This document shows positions 33,836 to 46,200 of a DNA stretch of 64,000 nucleotides, piece after piece. The DNA lies in the NCBI RefSeq assembly GCF_024868665.1, contig NC_079898.1, positions 6,963,751 through 7,027,750 of the forward strand, written 5' to 3'. This DNA is from Triplophysa rosa (lineage: Eukaryota > Chordata > Actinopteri > Cypriniformes > Nemacheilidae). Both the position numbers and the translations under genes were made by a program. Below the pieces are notes generated by a model. That model ran no database searches, was not told where the DNA came from, and worked only from the letters and a program-made list of their open reading frames with translations. Each line of letters begins with the position of its first letter. Positions within the stretch are counted from its first letter, which is position 1.

Positions 33836-36036
33836 TCTCTTTGTAGAACATAGCATTGACCTTTAGGCCTTGGTCATCAACACAGTACGACAAAAATGTT
33901 TCCATGTCTTCTTGGTAATGAAATATAAACAAAAAGGCATCCTTCGCCTCAGAGAATTGACCCCCCAAGAGGTTCTTGATGGCATTTTGTTGATCACCCC
34001 TGTTCATCTGCAAAAAGGCAGGCTCTGTCACCTCCCCACGGAATAAGTGTCTGTGATTCTGTACCCAGTACCACGCTGTATTTAGGTCTCGGACAATGGT
34101 TGGCTGCTGCACCTATTGAAGTAAATGAAGTTTATGCTTCATTCTAATTGGTTGACTAATTAAATGGCCTATAGTCATTTATTCCTTACATAGTAAAATG
34201 GCACAACAGTTATACTATTTATTCAGCAATCATGCAAATGCTTCATGTATAACCACTACTGTATAATCATTAACCTTATCAATGTCCTTGTCATCCACAA
34301 CTCTTCTGCTGGGTGACAGTTTGGTGGTGGTGAATTTCGACACCCTAAACACAGGCTCAACGATCCCCTGAAGGAGTTGGGATGCTTCTTCGGTCCAGTA
34401 TGCAAACCTCTGTCCATGCCTTTGAAAATATATGTAAATGTATATGAACTCTATGTAATAGCTTTAGCTAACTTAATACAGCCAAGATACTGAAATTATA
34501 TCTGTAGAATCTATCATACCCTTCTAGGCAAAATCTTTCCATGAGGTTAATGCACCACCACTGGCGAATCAATGGCACCTCCTCCTAAAACACACAAACA
34601 CACAAAAAAAATGCACACATACCAGTAGTTCAATGACATACTTGTGTGAAAATCCAGCTTACCTCTGTGAATGTTAAGGGACATGATGTGCAGATGCTGA
34701 GAGCATACTGTGAAACACAAATAACACTGTAAGACTTTGGTTTTATTATCTAACAGCTTTGATAAATTAAACATTCTTACCATCAGCATGTAGACACCAC
34801 AAGAATCCCCACTGGACTGTTGAGGAAAAAACTGGAAAAGGAAAAGTGCATCCACAGTTAGTTTAAAAAACAACTGCAATTTTTAGGTAAGGGATGATGT
34901 ACAGGCAGCAGGTTGTTATCGCAGAATAAAGCCTGACAGTGTGATAAAGACTGGGTTACCATGTGTTATTAGTTTTGTGTGCTTGTTATCTGGGAATATC
35001 AAACCTTGGAATGTTGCAACTGGCCAATCAGAATCAAGTATTCCAGAGCACAGTCGAATAAACATGTTTAGTTATATACATACATTTGCTTGACACAATT
35101 CCATCATTTAAAACATACCTCAAGGTCTCTTCCTGTTTTTTCAGTCCAGGATCCTGGGTCAATGAAGCTTGCAATGTGTCTGGGATTCCAAAGAGAACAC
35201 AAAATTACATAACGTGCAATTAAATTATCAGGTGTGCAGCCTGAGAACTAGGCTCTTTGATGAACTTGAAGCCTGTGAACGAGGCTCTATACAAACTTGA
35301 AGCCTGAGAACGAGGCTCCTTTTGGAAACTGTAACCAAATAACATGCCTGGAACAAGGCCAGTAAATTATCTTAAGTCTAAACCTAAATATGGTTCTGTA
35401 AGTCTTATCTCCAAAACCATCAGGTTGTCTTCCTCGGACAGGACAACTAGCCGCATGTACTGTTTAATTGGGCCGGTGTAGAAGAGTCTGTCGCCTGTTT
35501 GAAGAAGAAAAAAAGCATGAAAAAGTTGCAGTTAAAAGAAATATCATATTATCTGATATCTGACTAAAATTAAACTCCATAAAGGTCAATAAAAACATCA
35601 CATAAATTTAACCAATTTTATATATAAATTGATTTTATAATTAATATATAAAATAATGCACAAATCACACTACAAAGAAAGAAATTTGTAATGGTTTTAA
35701 TGGTAAAAGCTAATGGTTCATAGTAGTATTTTAATGTAAACCATTAGCATCTCTGTGAAGGGTTCTATCGTTTTCTTATTCTATACGGGAATTTAACAAG
35801 TACAGTTAATGTAGCTCGATATTTTAAACATAACTTTGTAAATTAAGCACATGACCCAGGTTGTAACAGATTGTCAGTTCTCCTTTTAATTATAAAATCG
35901 CTTAACGCAATTTAATTACCTTTGATGATAAAATTCGAAGACGCCCGGAACAGGTGTAATGCCGAGAAATGCACCCCTGCCAGATTCCGAGCTGGTCCCA
36001 GGTCGAGAAGATTGTCGTAAAACGTCGGCGATAACA
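33826..36036 (-). CDS. Transposon-borne Ulp1/SENP-like cysteine protease gene (structure partly resolved)
   Basis: Minus-strand coding blocks, 5' to 3': about 35920-36036, 35384-35494, near 35115-35170, 34780-34832, 34275-34412 and 33826-34112. The block 34780-34832 reads FFPQQSSGDSCGVYMLM, matching the Gln and catalytic Cys region of Ulp1/SENP (C48) peptidases. The preceding block ends IDPGSWTEKTGRDLE. The last block, about 96 residues starting QQPTIVRDLNTAWYWVQ, has no known function that I recognise. The first block has no in-frame ATG, and the join between the second and third blocks does not keep phase with the obvious sites. The start and one junction are therefore unsettled, or the copy is decaying. 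The catalytic His was not located. Confidence 0.6.
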
Positions 36037-36064
36037 GGAAGTGACGTCAGTTTCGCGCATGCGC
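36034..36064. promoter_or_regulatory. NRF1 + CRE + ETS module at the right transposon end
   Basis: The inverted right-hand copy carries ACAGGAAGTG (ETS type), TGACGTCA (36042-36049) and GCGCATGCGC (36055-36064). It sits just upstream of the first recognisable exon of the minus-strand protease gene, so it is the likely promoter of the transposon gene. Confidence 0.55.
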
Positions 36065-36104
36065 GGAACAAATCGTGTTTCCGGGACGGAATCGGGTAGC
36101 CACA

Positions 36105-38160
36105 GTGCGCCTTTTTTGCAAGATTCGGAAATTGCGTCACCGCAGCGAATCTTTACTTCCGATAAAGCATGAGAGTGCTGTCATCTAAAACAACCACTAC
36201 GTTTCTGTTTTCTTTTAATTTAACAAAATCCAAACACACGGAATACGCAAAAATATCTTATTGTAAGAAGTCATTATGGAATGGCACATTTCTAATCAAC
36301 TTAATTTTGCAAATCAAATGTATACCTTTAATAAAGTGTCGTCTTATTTCAGATAAAATGTTAGAGTACAAATACAAACTGTCATATTTCTGCAAGTGAG
36401 GTCAGAAAAAATAAACTGCACAAAACGAAATTCTAATTAATAAAGTCAAAGGCAAACTTTAGTTTTATTAATTTTATTTAAGAATTTGAATGTTGTGTTG
36501 TCTGTAATATATTTATGTAATCACTTTTGTTAAAATTATGGCAAAAATTAATTCAGATGAATGTAAGTACGCCGTCCTGTGGTGACTTAACGTTACGTGA
36601 ATCACCTAGAAATGTGTTGAGGGATAATTGATAAGTTTCCTTTCATGTTTTATTGAATAACATCATATAACCGGGATGTAGCGGTATTATGAGTTTATAA
36701 ACTGTGTTTGCTTGCTTGCTCTAATGGAAAAATACTGCTGTGCTATGAGGAACTCACAAAGAGCTGCATGAATAATAAACAGGATGTGGGTTAAACTGAC
36801 AGAACATTTAGTTCTGCTAGGAGGGCAAAATGACTACTGACAAAGTGACACACAGGGAGTGAATATATACCTCACCTGATGATGAAACTTAGATAATAGT
36901 TTAATTAGTTAGTGCATTAGTAAAGATTAGAATTGTTGAGTTATGTATCATGTTTGTGGTATATGAATGTGCGTCATGAAAATTGTCTTCCGGGAACTGG
37001 GCGAAGGAAATAACACCGAAACTAGGTGGGACGGCTGTGTTGTGCAAATGTTTTTCACAGATACGAGAAGAGATGGAGTCAGAAGCGAGGCAACGATAAT
37101 GGCACTGTCCTGATTGGTTGCTATGGAAAGGATCTGCCCAGAGACAAGAAAAGAGGAACCGAAAATAGAACGGCGATACATACCTATAAATACTATTGAC
37201 ATGTGTGCTGAGGGTTGTTGGCTTTTTGGAGAGTGTGGAGAGTGACTGACAACCCAAAGCTTTGTTACCTTTTTACATCTGATAATAAAACTTCTGTTTA
37301 ATTTTGGAGAACGTCTCTGTGCAAATTTTTGAACATGTAGGACTGACCATTAAGTCCAACAGTGTGTAGTTTAATTAAATCAAGGGAAGCCTTAGTTTTG
37401 TAAATCTTGTGAAATAATTTGATTTATTATTTCCATTGATCGTACGTTTTGTACGTGACTACTTATTTGTCAAAATAATTACGTGAATATACATTTTTAG
37501 AGAAGTATATTAAGAGGAATGTACCTGCACACCGCCCTCTTGTGGTGATGTAAATCAAAAGCATTTTCCACGGCGGCAAAAGGAATCAAAGAAAAACCTT
37601 ACATTTGTATTTGTACAGACGTCGTCATGTTTTGTCTGCATTGTTAAAATAATTTCATAAAAAGTTTTAAAAGTTCTAGTCATCATCTCTCAGGCATATA
37701 TGGCAGTCATAATTTACGTCTTATTTTAACTGATGAAATCTGAAATGCCGGTATTGTCCAGTTTATTCACAGTTTTATTTATTTGCTAAGATCGGAGGCT
37801 TGCCTTAAAGAGGCGTTGCCTGTTGTGTCACGCTCTTATTTTGAAACAAGCGTCACGTCCGCTCTCCGCTGGCCGTTCCACCTTTTCTTTGCTTGAGGTC
37901 TTGTTCGAGTGAGTCTGGTCAGTGGACTGTTGTTTATTTTTAACGTAAGTTTTGCGGAAAGTTAACGGTCTACACTTCAGTTGGAATGTAGTAAAACGCT
38001 TGATCCCATGCGACTTTAGCACCTGCGCGATTTGTGAAAAGTGCACGATATCTGAGCAGCTACATGTTCAAAGTAACGTGGTTGTGAAACGGGCTCATTG
38101 GCCACCGTGGAGCTTGTGGCTGCTGGACGTCACTGATCCGTAAGCACCGACTTGAGGAAA
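36105..38160. other. Intergenic region and probable 5' region of the cold-shock/SGNH gene
   Basis: Sequence right of the transposon (36110-36170) includes CGGAAGT-like and GTGACGCAAT motifs on the dnph1 strand and probably held part of the original dnph1 promoter. A probable solo LTR lies at 36934-37361. From about 37800 the DNA becomes less AT-rich, and AAC|GTAAGT at 37944 could be the donor of a non-coding first exon. No coding exon was found before 38161. Confidence 0.5.
36934..37361 (+). mobile_element. Probable solo LTR
   Basis: The segment starts TGTTGAG and ends TCCAACA. It contains a TATA-like CTATAAATAC at about 37184, AATAAA at about 37284, and a GT-rich stretch after it, the U3-R-U5 order of an LTR. 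No internal retrotransposon genes are adjacent and no exact target duplication was found, so the limits are tentative. Confidence 0.45.
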
Positions 38161-40285
38161 ATGGGCAAAAACAAACGCGGGAAGGGAAGAGGTCAACCCC
38201 GGCAGGGGATGCGTCCTCCAGGACCCCATCCGGCTGAAGCGCTCTGGCCCAGGCCTTCTCCTCCCGGCGGGTTTCGCGGACCCGCTCCATTCCGCCCGAT
38301 GGGTCCACCTGGGCAAAGGTTTCCCATGCCTCCAAACGACTTCGGACCGCAACAAAGAATGATGATGAACAACATGGGAGGAGGCGATAGACGGTTTATG
38401 GACGATGAACCGTTACACGAGATGAATTTCCAGGACAGACCCGGATTCTTCCCGTTTGAAAACCGCGGTGACCCTCGCTTTCCCCATCATCCGGGGTTTG
38501 ATGACAGACCGCCACCGCAACGCTTTCACCCACCAGAGTGCGGACCGCGGTATCATCCTCCGGATTTTGCCGATCGACCTCCGGACTTTTACTCCAGACC
38601 GCCGAACTCATACCCGTCTGAGTTTAATGACAGACCGGGTTTTCCTATGATGAACCCCGAATATGAACCAATGGATTGTTATCGTCCAAGAGACCCAAAT
38701 TATATACCGCCGATGGATGTACATGTAAGTTAGACAGATATTAAAACAAGTATATATTTCAATCAATTTGTTGTGTGTGATGGCAGTGTTGTTATTGTGA
38801 CCATATAACAATCTCATTTTAGAAAGAGCATTACTGGAAACAGTGAATCTCTGGCCAATGTCTGAGTCACAAATCTCATTATACAACAGATTTTTATGCA
38901 TACATTAGATGTTTACATGCCTAAATGTCATGCCTCACAGGACCACGGTGTTATACATTTAACATATAGAAACTTACGAATTGATCGAACTCTTAGATAA
39001 ATACTTTTATATATACTTTAAACAAAGAGTATAATTAAATCAGACTTAACATAAATTAAGTGTATTGTTATAAATTAAATCATATAAATTGCATACACAT
39101 ATACGTAAAAAATGAACTGTAAAAACACACATTGACAGACAGCATATGATTTTGTTATACTTTCATGTGCCCATTTATGAAGAATATGGACTGTTATGTG
39201 ACAATTTCTCTTTGGAAAATAATACTTAAAAAGCATCAGATTTTAGGGATACTTCACCCAAAAAATAAATATTGGAAGAATATTTGCATGGAAGAATGCT
39301 TATAACCAGACAGGTTTTGCCCCCCATTGACTCCCATAGTAGGGAAAAATACAATGGTAGTTAAAAGTGCCCCAGAACGGTTTGCTGTCCTACATTCTTC
39401 AAAATGTTTTCTTTTGTGTTCAACAGAACAAAAAAATGATCAATTCTTTTGTCCTAATATGGGAGTCAATGGGGGGCAAAATCCGTCTGGTTATAAGCAT
39501 TCTTCCAAATATCTTTTTCTGTGTTCATCAGAACAAAGAAATTTATACAGATTTGGAACAACTCGAAGGTGAGTAAATGATGACAGAATTTTCATTTTGG
39601 GTGAAGTATCCCTTTAACATCAGTTAAACAAGAAGTAACATGAAACACCCTAAACTTCGAAGAAACATGCTGTTTAATAAATAGTTATAACAAAATATAA
39701 TGTCAATCCATTACAGGTTTGCTGTATGTCTAAAGCTTTTAACAGTTAATCAATTAACCAGGTTACAGTCTATGTAATGAAATGTACAGATTTTTTTTGT
39801 GGTCCCTATCGCGAGTGTTATTTTTGTCCCAAAAGGTCTCAAATGGTTATTTTTTAATTTAAGTAAATGGTGAAACAGCTGTCCATCTCCTAATGTATAA
39901 TAACGTGCAGAAATAAGCATAGTTTTTGTTTCTATTCATAATATAGGGCAACCCTGCATTTAGAGAGAGTGGAGGGTTTGCTGGACCACCACAAGATTTT
40001 CAAGGCCCAGGTCCAGTACCACCACAACCCCAGACATTTAAGGCCCCTGTGAGTATGCCTATCCATTCACATATTTATTAACCGAACGACTGAAATGTTA
40101 TCAGGGTTATAGATTTGCAATAGAATGATTGGTGCGGTTTTGTTTCAGGGCATGCCTCCCCCCAGAAAACCCTGTCCACCACAACCGCAGAAGAAAAAAG
40201 AACCGGCAAAACCTGTAGAGAATAAAACCGAGCCTTCTAAGACTGTGGCATCCAAGATAACAACATTCAAGAATATCATAGCAAC
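38161..40285 (+). other. Fusion gene exons 1-3: Pro/Arg-rich low-complexity N-terminus
   Basis: Exons are 38161-38724, 39947-40048 and 40149-40285. The start ATG follows a purine-rich context and opens MGKNKRGKGRGQ. The first exon is rich in Pro, Arg, Met, Phe and Asp with repeated short units of the type DRPP(D/P)F, suggesting a disordered region. Exon 3 ends with a basic KKKEPAKP stretch before the first cold-shock domain. Confidence 0.85.
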
Positions 40286-43200
40286 GTAAATTCATACTGC
40301 ATGTTCTGTAGATAATATTTCTTTGTTGTGTTTCAATTGTTCGTGGTTGGGAAATATACACCATTCACTCAAACAAAGAGAACGGTGAAGTAATCTGCAA
40401 ACATTTTTTTTTTTCAGTCCACCTCGTGGACGCTCATTGGGAGTCATTACATTTGTTGGCGTAAGTACTATTGCTTTCAGTGTTTTGTTTAAGAAATAAG
40501 AAGCCTTGTTATATTGTAAATTTGAATGAATGTGTTCTCAAATGACCTTTTTCCTAAAGTTATTTGACTGTTGTTGAATGACAGTGCTTTAACTATGTTT
40601 TTTGCTTTTTGGTAATGTCATGCTGTACCATTTGTTTTATGTTTCCACAGAATAGTTGTGGTTTCATCGAGCGTGATGATCTGAGGAAATATTCTTTCGC
40701 TTTCAATGCCTTTTACGGAATCCAAGCTCATCTGGTGCCTGGGGTTAAAGTGCATTTTACCGTAGTAAAGACTATGGTAAGTGTTTGTATATCTGATGCG
40801 CAGAAATCTGTTAATGAAGCATCGCGTATTGATTTGTTTCCGTACTATAACCGTTTCTGGTTGTCTCAGGGAAAGGAAGTGGCGACTGATGTGAAAGTGG
40901 CCCCAGGAGGAACGGAGGACATCGAGAGTACGTTGTATGAAGGTGTTGTTATTGCAACACTTACTGATGTAAGTCACATTACTAGTTTCTTGTCCAATGA
41001 CTACAGCAGGGTTTTATAACAAATCTCGAGTTCAGATTACGTTAATACTGAATAGGGTTATGCTTAGTCTTATATACAATAAAATCAGTTTGTTTGAGTT
41101 TGTCGATATACCCTGTTGTCTGCATAGTAAGCCTGTCTGAGACAGTTTTGCATGCACTTATCACCCAAAGCCTTTTAAACCATGACAAGTGATGGTGATC
41201 AGTAAATATATGCTGGATGGATACTTTTTTCCTGAACAGTTTGATGGGGAAAATGCATTTTTGGTTGAAACTTGAGTTTCTGTGGGAGGGCTGTAGGAGT
41301 TCTGCTTATGCATGCGTGTTGGCCTTGAGTGATAAGAGAGATTCCAGGGAATGCAGATATTATGGGAATGAGATATTGCGCCTGTGTTTTTTTTAACGTG
41401 CTCCTTGTTAGTAAATCACCCGCAGAAAATTCCACTCCCATCGTCACCTTTTTTGAAATGGTGCTCTTGTGCTATTTTGCTCTGTGTAGTAGATCTGTCT
41501 CTTAATCCATTTGTGTATAAATCATTTGTGCGCAAGTGTGTCTTCGTGAAAGACAAATCACACGGGTATGAAATTCCTCCATACTACCCTGCTATATACA
41601 AATATACTCTAAAACAGTGGTTCTCAAACTGGGGGCCCCCAAGATAGATCCAGGGGGGTCACAGATTTTGTGGCATTTTATGAAATATAGAAATTTATCA
41701 TAGATTTTATGCAATCAAACATCAGAAAAATGACACCACCAACCAAAATAATTGTGGTTCCAGCATTGTATAACTGAATGTTTTTGGTTTAATTAAAATT
41801 CTAAGTTTAAGATTATACGTCTTTATATGGGGGGCCGCAAAGTGATGCACTTATCACAAAGGGGGCCTTACGACGAAAAAGTTTGAGAACCACTGCTCTA
41901 AAATGCCCTTTAAATCATTGAGTATGTCCTGGTTTACTTTAGGGTAAAGGGGTTTTATGTAAGTGTGACACAAGAAAACTGCCCCCTTTGAGCCAAATGA
42001 TGCAGTTATCAACAGAAGATTTCACAACAAAGTCTGTTTACACATTTACAAACCCTGATATGAGCCCCATTTGTGAAGTACAATTGTGACACAAAACTAG
42101 TCGTAAATTGCACGGGTATATTTGTAGCAATAGCCAACAAGACATTGTATGGGTCAAGATGATCGATTTTTCTTTTATGCCAAAATCATTAGGATATTAC
42201 GTTTAAAATAATTTATTTTTTGTGAGTGGATGCAGCAAAATCGTGAACAAAAATGGCCAGAATCACACCTACAAACTGCTCTCTGCCGCCCACGCTTTAC
42301 AGGGACGGATTATGACTTTGATGTGCCCTGGGCACAGAAGTTTCAAAGGCACCCTGGCATCACATGTTTTACGAGAACAGTGTTGCACCTATGCCCAAAT
42401 ACACAGGACTTGGGAGCGGTTCGCACAGAACGCATCTAAAAACGCATGACGCAGCGTTCAGGAATGGTTTGAAAAAGCACAGTGCAAACCGCGAGGGTTT
42501 TGTGGCACTTTTGATAACAGAAATTGCCATATGTTCAGTTGTAAATGTTTCTTCTTAGCATCGGCCTGCTACGGCGCTTGTGATGGACAACTCAAAGGCC
42601 ATTTTCTCAATATTCTGATTTTTTTGCACCCTAAAATTCCAGTGTTTTAAATAGTTGTATCTCGGCCAAATATTGTCCTATATCCTAACAAACCATACAT
42701 CAAAGCTTTTTTATTCAGCTTTTAGATTATGTAAAAATCTCAATTTTGAAAAATTGACCCCAGTGACTGGTTTTGTGGTCTGGGGTCACCATTGTAGTTG
42801 TCTCTCAATAAATCCCTGAACATCTCTCTGAAATACTCACCTAGAGATTTTTGCTTTCATATCAAGTTCCTGTTTATTTGAGAGTTTTTCACATTTCTGT
42901 TTGTAATTCTTCAGGACAACACAAAGGAGCCTTATCCCGGCCGCGTCCGAGCCATTATCTCTGTGGATCCCATTAAACTGGCCTTTGGGAAGACGGACAC
43001 CAGTGTGACTCTTCTGATGTATGATCGTGTGGAGTTTCACCTGATGTCTAATGTTCTTACTAAGGAACAAAGAGCCACAAACATCAAACCAAAATTACCA
43101 GACACTTTTGAGCTCACTAAGGAAATCAGGGAGAAGGTAAGTGTCCCCACATGACACACAGGTTTGTTTGTATAAAGTGTTGGACAACCACGTTGTGACC

Positions 43201-46200
43201 ATTTGCATCATTCCCAAAATATTTTACTTTTACGTCGCCCTAAGTTTGCTGACTTAATCCGGACATTGAGGTATGCTTCTTATCGTGCCATCCGAGTACA
43301 AAACTGGGCGTTTCTCAACCTGCCCCATTTGTGTGATCATGGCACAAGCAAGCTCCAGACACTAATGTTAAAGAAATTTGACAGAACTTTTTCCCTCACG
43401 GGATTAACATTTTCATATTTCATTTTCTAATGTTTTATGCATGAGACAAATGTCATAGTCAAGGAAGTGTGTTAGAGAAATGAACGCTGTGGGAACAGAA
43501 ATAATAAGCACCAGTCATCTAGTTATATTTATATTTAGTTTAAGGAACTTGCTGGCAAATCAAGTTTTGAAAGTTTTCGCTTCTTGCCCAATAACAAGGG
43601 TAGCGACTGGTTTAACGCGTATTAAATCATATTAAAAGTAAAACGATTTACATGCCATGTTATCTCTGCCCATCTACTTGCTATATACAGCCTTATATAG
43701 CCCGACAAGTCAGGTGTGTAGAATACATTTTTCTTATATTTTCTTCACAGGGTGTGATCGTGGAAAAGGCCAATGGAACCCTGACCATTAAGTCAGAGAA
43801 ACACGATAATCTGACAGCCTCTGCTGCCGACCGCTTGTCTGAAGATGAACTGATTGTGAATGATAAAGTGGAGTTCACAGTTATGTCTGTAAGTAAAAGT
43901 GACCAAACCCCCACATCACGCTTTATATTGTATTCAAAACTACATAATACATGAACACTGGTTTAAGGGCAATGACACAAAGAAGGCCATCCGACTGAAA
44001 AAGCTTTCTGAGGGAACTCTTAATCAGGACAAAGCGAATGAAGATATTTCTGAGAAAAACACAGCCGTAGCTTCTCCTGCCAAAGATAGGGTAATTTACA
44101 TTTTTCATTTTGGCCTTGACTGTCTTGTGCCGAAAACTGACATGAACTGCTTTGAGTTATCCACATCTTTTATCTGTAGTGGAAGCCGGTGACCTCGGAG
44201 GCTGGGTGTCAGGAGTTGGTTGTCTCCAGTGAAAAACACGAGGGAACCATTCTCAAAACCGCCTCAAAGAATTCACAAACACCGGAAAAGGAGGTAAGCT
44301 ATAGCTATGATCGAACGGGATTGCTCTTATGTCCGTATGCAACGTTGTGTAAACGTTAAAAATGTTATCTCCTCCCCTTATCGAACTATTCTCATCCGAA
44401 TAGATCTTATCTCCGTCCCAAACCTTAAAAGAAGATTATTTCCTATAAAGATTGACTTATGAGCTACTTTCGCTAGTTCTGCAGTATGTCTCATTCGTGT
44501 CCTGTAGAGGCGTTCAGTGCATTACATGCAGAGATGTGTTCATCATGGCAGACTATTTCTGTTTTTTAGTAATATTAATATATGTTTCTTTTACTTGTAT
44601 ACACTCAAATCTTAAATATTAAATCATATGCAGCAGTCCAAAAAAAGTGAGTCTCATAGGTCCTTGATATCTAAAAGACCATTGAATGTTTTAAGGCAAC
44701 AAGCATCTAAGGGAGGATGACAGTAGGGGTTCTGCTTTTTGGCTTTGAGTGATAAGTGAGATCAGGGAGTAACAGACCCTTCACTAAAAAACCCCAAACC
44801 TGCAATATGATTTACTATCTAACGTATTAATGCAGTATATCATGGCTTTTATCTAGTTGAGATGAGCAGGTTCTGGTGATGTAAAGCTGCTCTGAACTGT
44901 TTTTCATTCTCACTCCTGACACACACACTAACACACACACTGTTAACTCCCTTGTTCTGTCCTTGACTGCTCTATCTTTATCTTAGATATGTTGTAAAGC
45001 TCTTCTCTCAATGCAGAAAGGAATCTCTCAAACGGGCTCCAGCTGCTGGATGATGATTTAGCAAAACAATTTAGCAAAAGTTAGACCAAAGACCAAAGTT
45101 AGGTCTTAGGCCTCAATAAATGCGCACACACACACGCACACACATTTATGGGTCAAAGACGTTAATATGTCTATCAAAAGAAATTTACAAAAGTGATTTT
45201 ATGTCCATAGAAAGCACATTAAATGTAATTAAAATGTCTACTTTATGGTTTCCACTAAGTTTTTGGAGAATAAAATGTCATCATTTGGTTGAAATGATGT
45301 TACATTGTCATTCAGTGTAGCACAATATTTATGTACAACAACAAATTCAAACAACAACCGACTTGTACATTTTAAAATATATAAATAAAAAGGGAGCATA
45401 TTACATATTATTGTGCTATAAATTCTTATTGACAAATGGGCAAAACCTAGGATGGTTGCAAATTTTTAATCATGTAAATTATTAGCATTTGGGGTGAAAC
45501 TAATTAGTCTTTTAATATGTCATGAATTGATTTTTGTTGTAAATATGCCTGACAAGATTGTTACACTGAATGAAAATCAGGGAAAAATGCTCAGAAAAAC
45601 AAAAACCAAATGCAATTGAACTAAACAATTAAAAATATGGTTTTTTTTTTTTCGATCAACAACAATTTAAAGCAGCATTACACTTATTGTTTTTATGCTT
45701 GAACCCTTTTTTGTCTTTGAACCACATATAAAAGAAAAGAAGATATTTTGAAGAAAGTTGGTAACCCTACAGCAACGGCCCCCATTCACTTGGATTGGTT
45801 TTGTGTTTATACAATAGAAGTGAATGGGTGCTGCTGTTCAGTTAACAACTTTTTCCCACCCTGTACTTTCCTGTCCTGTGTATATACACCGTCATGTCTA
45901 TTGAAGGAGTTCCCAAACTTTTCAGCCCGCGACCCCCAAAATAACAGTGCCAGTGGCTCGAGACCCCAACTATCCTCGGAAGTATACAAACGTTGCGAGC
46001 AACTGCGCACATGTACTTATTAGGTCTATCCAAACACACGCGTAACACTAAAGACTAACCAGTAGCGGCCTTTGCTATGTTACACCCACAACACAAGGGG
46101 CCTCCGCTTACACTCGGAAAAACAGAAATTCGCCCCTGCCATCACACCGCGAATTCACCAGGGTAAATGTTAAGGGGACTTGAAGGAAAAGTGTCGTCAA

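Larger units (their letters stand above)
32975..36104 (-). mobile_element. 3.1 kb DNA transposon carrying a Ulp1-like protease gene
   Basis: A terminal repeat starting TGTGGCTACCCGATCCG at 32975 is found inverted at the right end, finishing ATCGGGTAGCCACA at 36104. About 70 bp match with one indel. GTGCG lies on both sides (32970-32974, 36105-36109), a 5-bp duplication. The interior encodes, on the minus strand, a spliced protein with a Ulp1/C48 protease motif; no DDE transposase was found. The left end is present twice in tandem (117-bp period). TGT...ACA ends with short duplications and an associated Ulp1 domain recall Ginger-type elements, but those favour CCGG-like targets, so the family is open. 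Confidence 0.85.

Noticed and set aside
33668..33853. His/Thr/Ser-rich plus-strand open frame
   Set aside because: Produced by the CA/CT simple repeat.
35916..36140. 74-residue minus frame crossing the right transposon end
   Set aside because: It starts in flanking host DNA and runs through the inverted repeat. The neighbouring frame (SPTFYDNLL onward) joins the next exon correctly, so this frame is not the real product.
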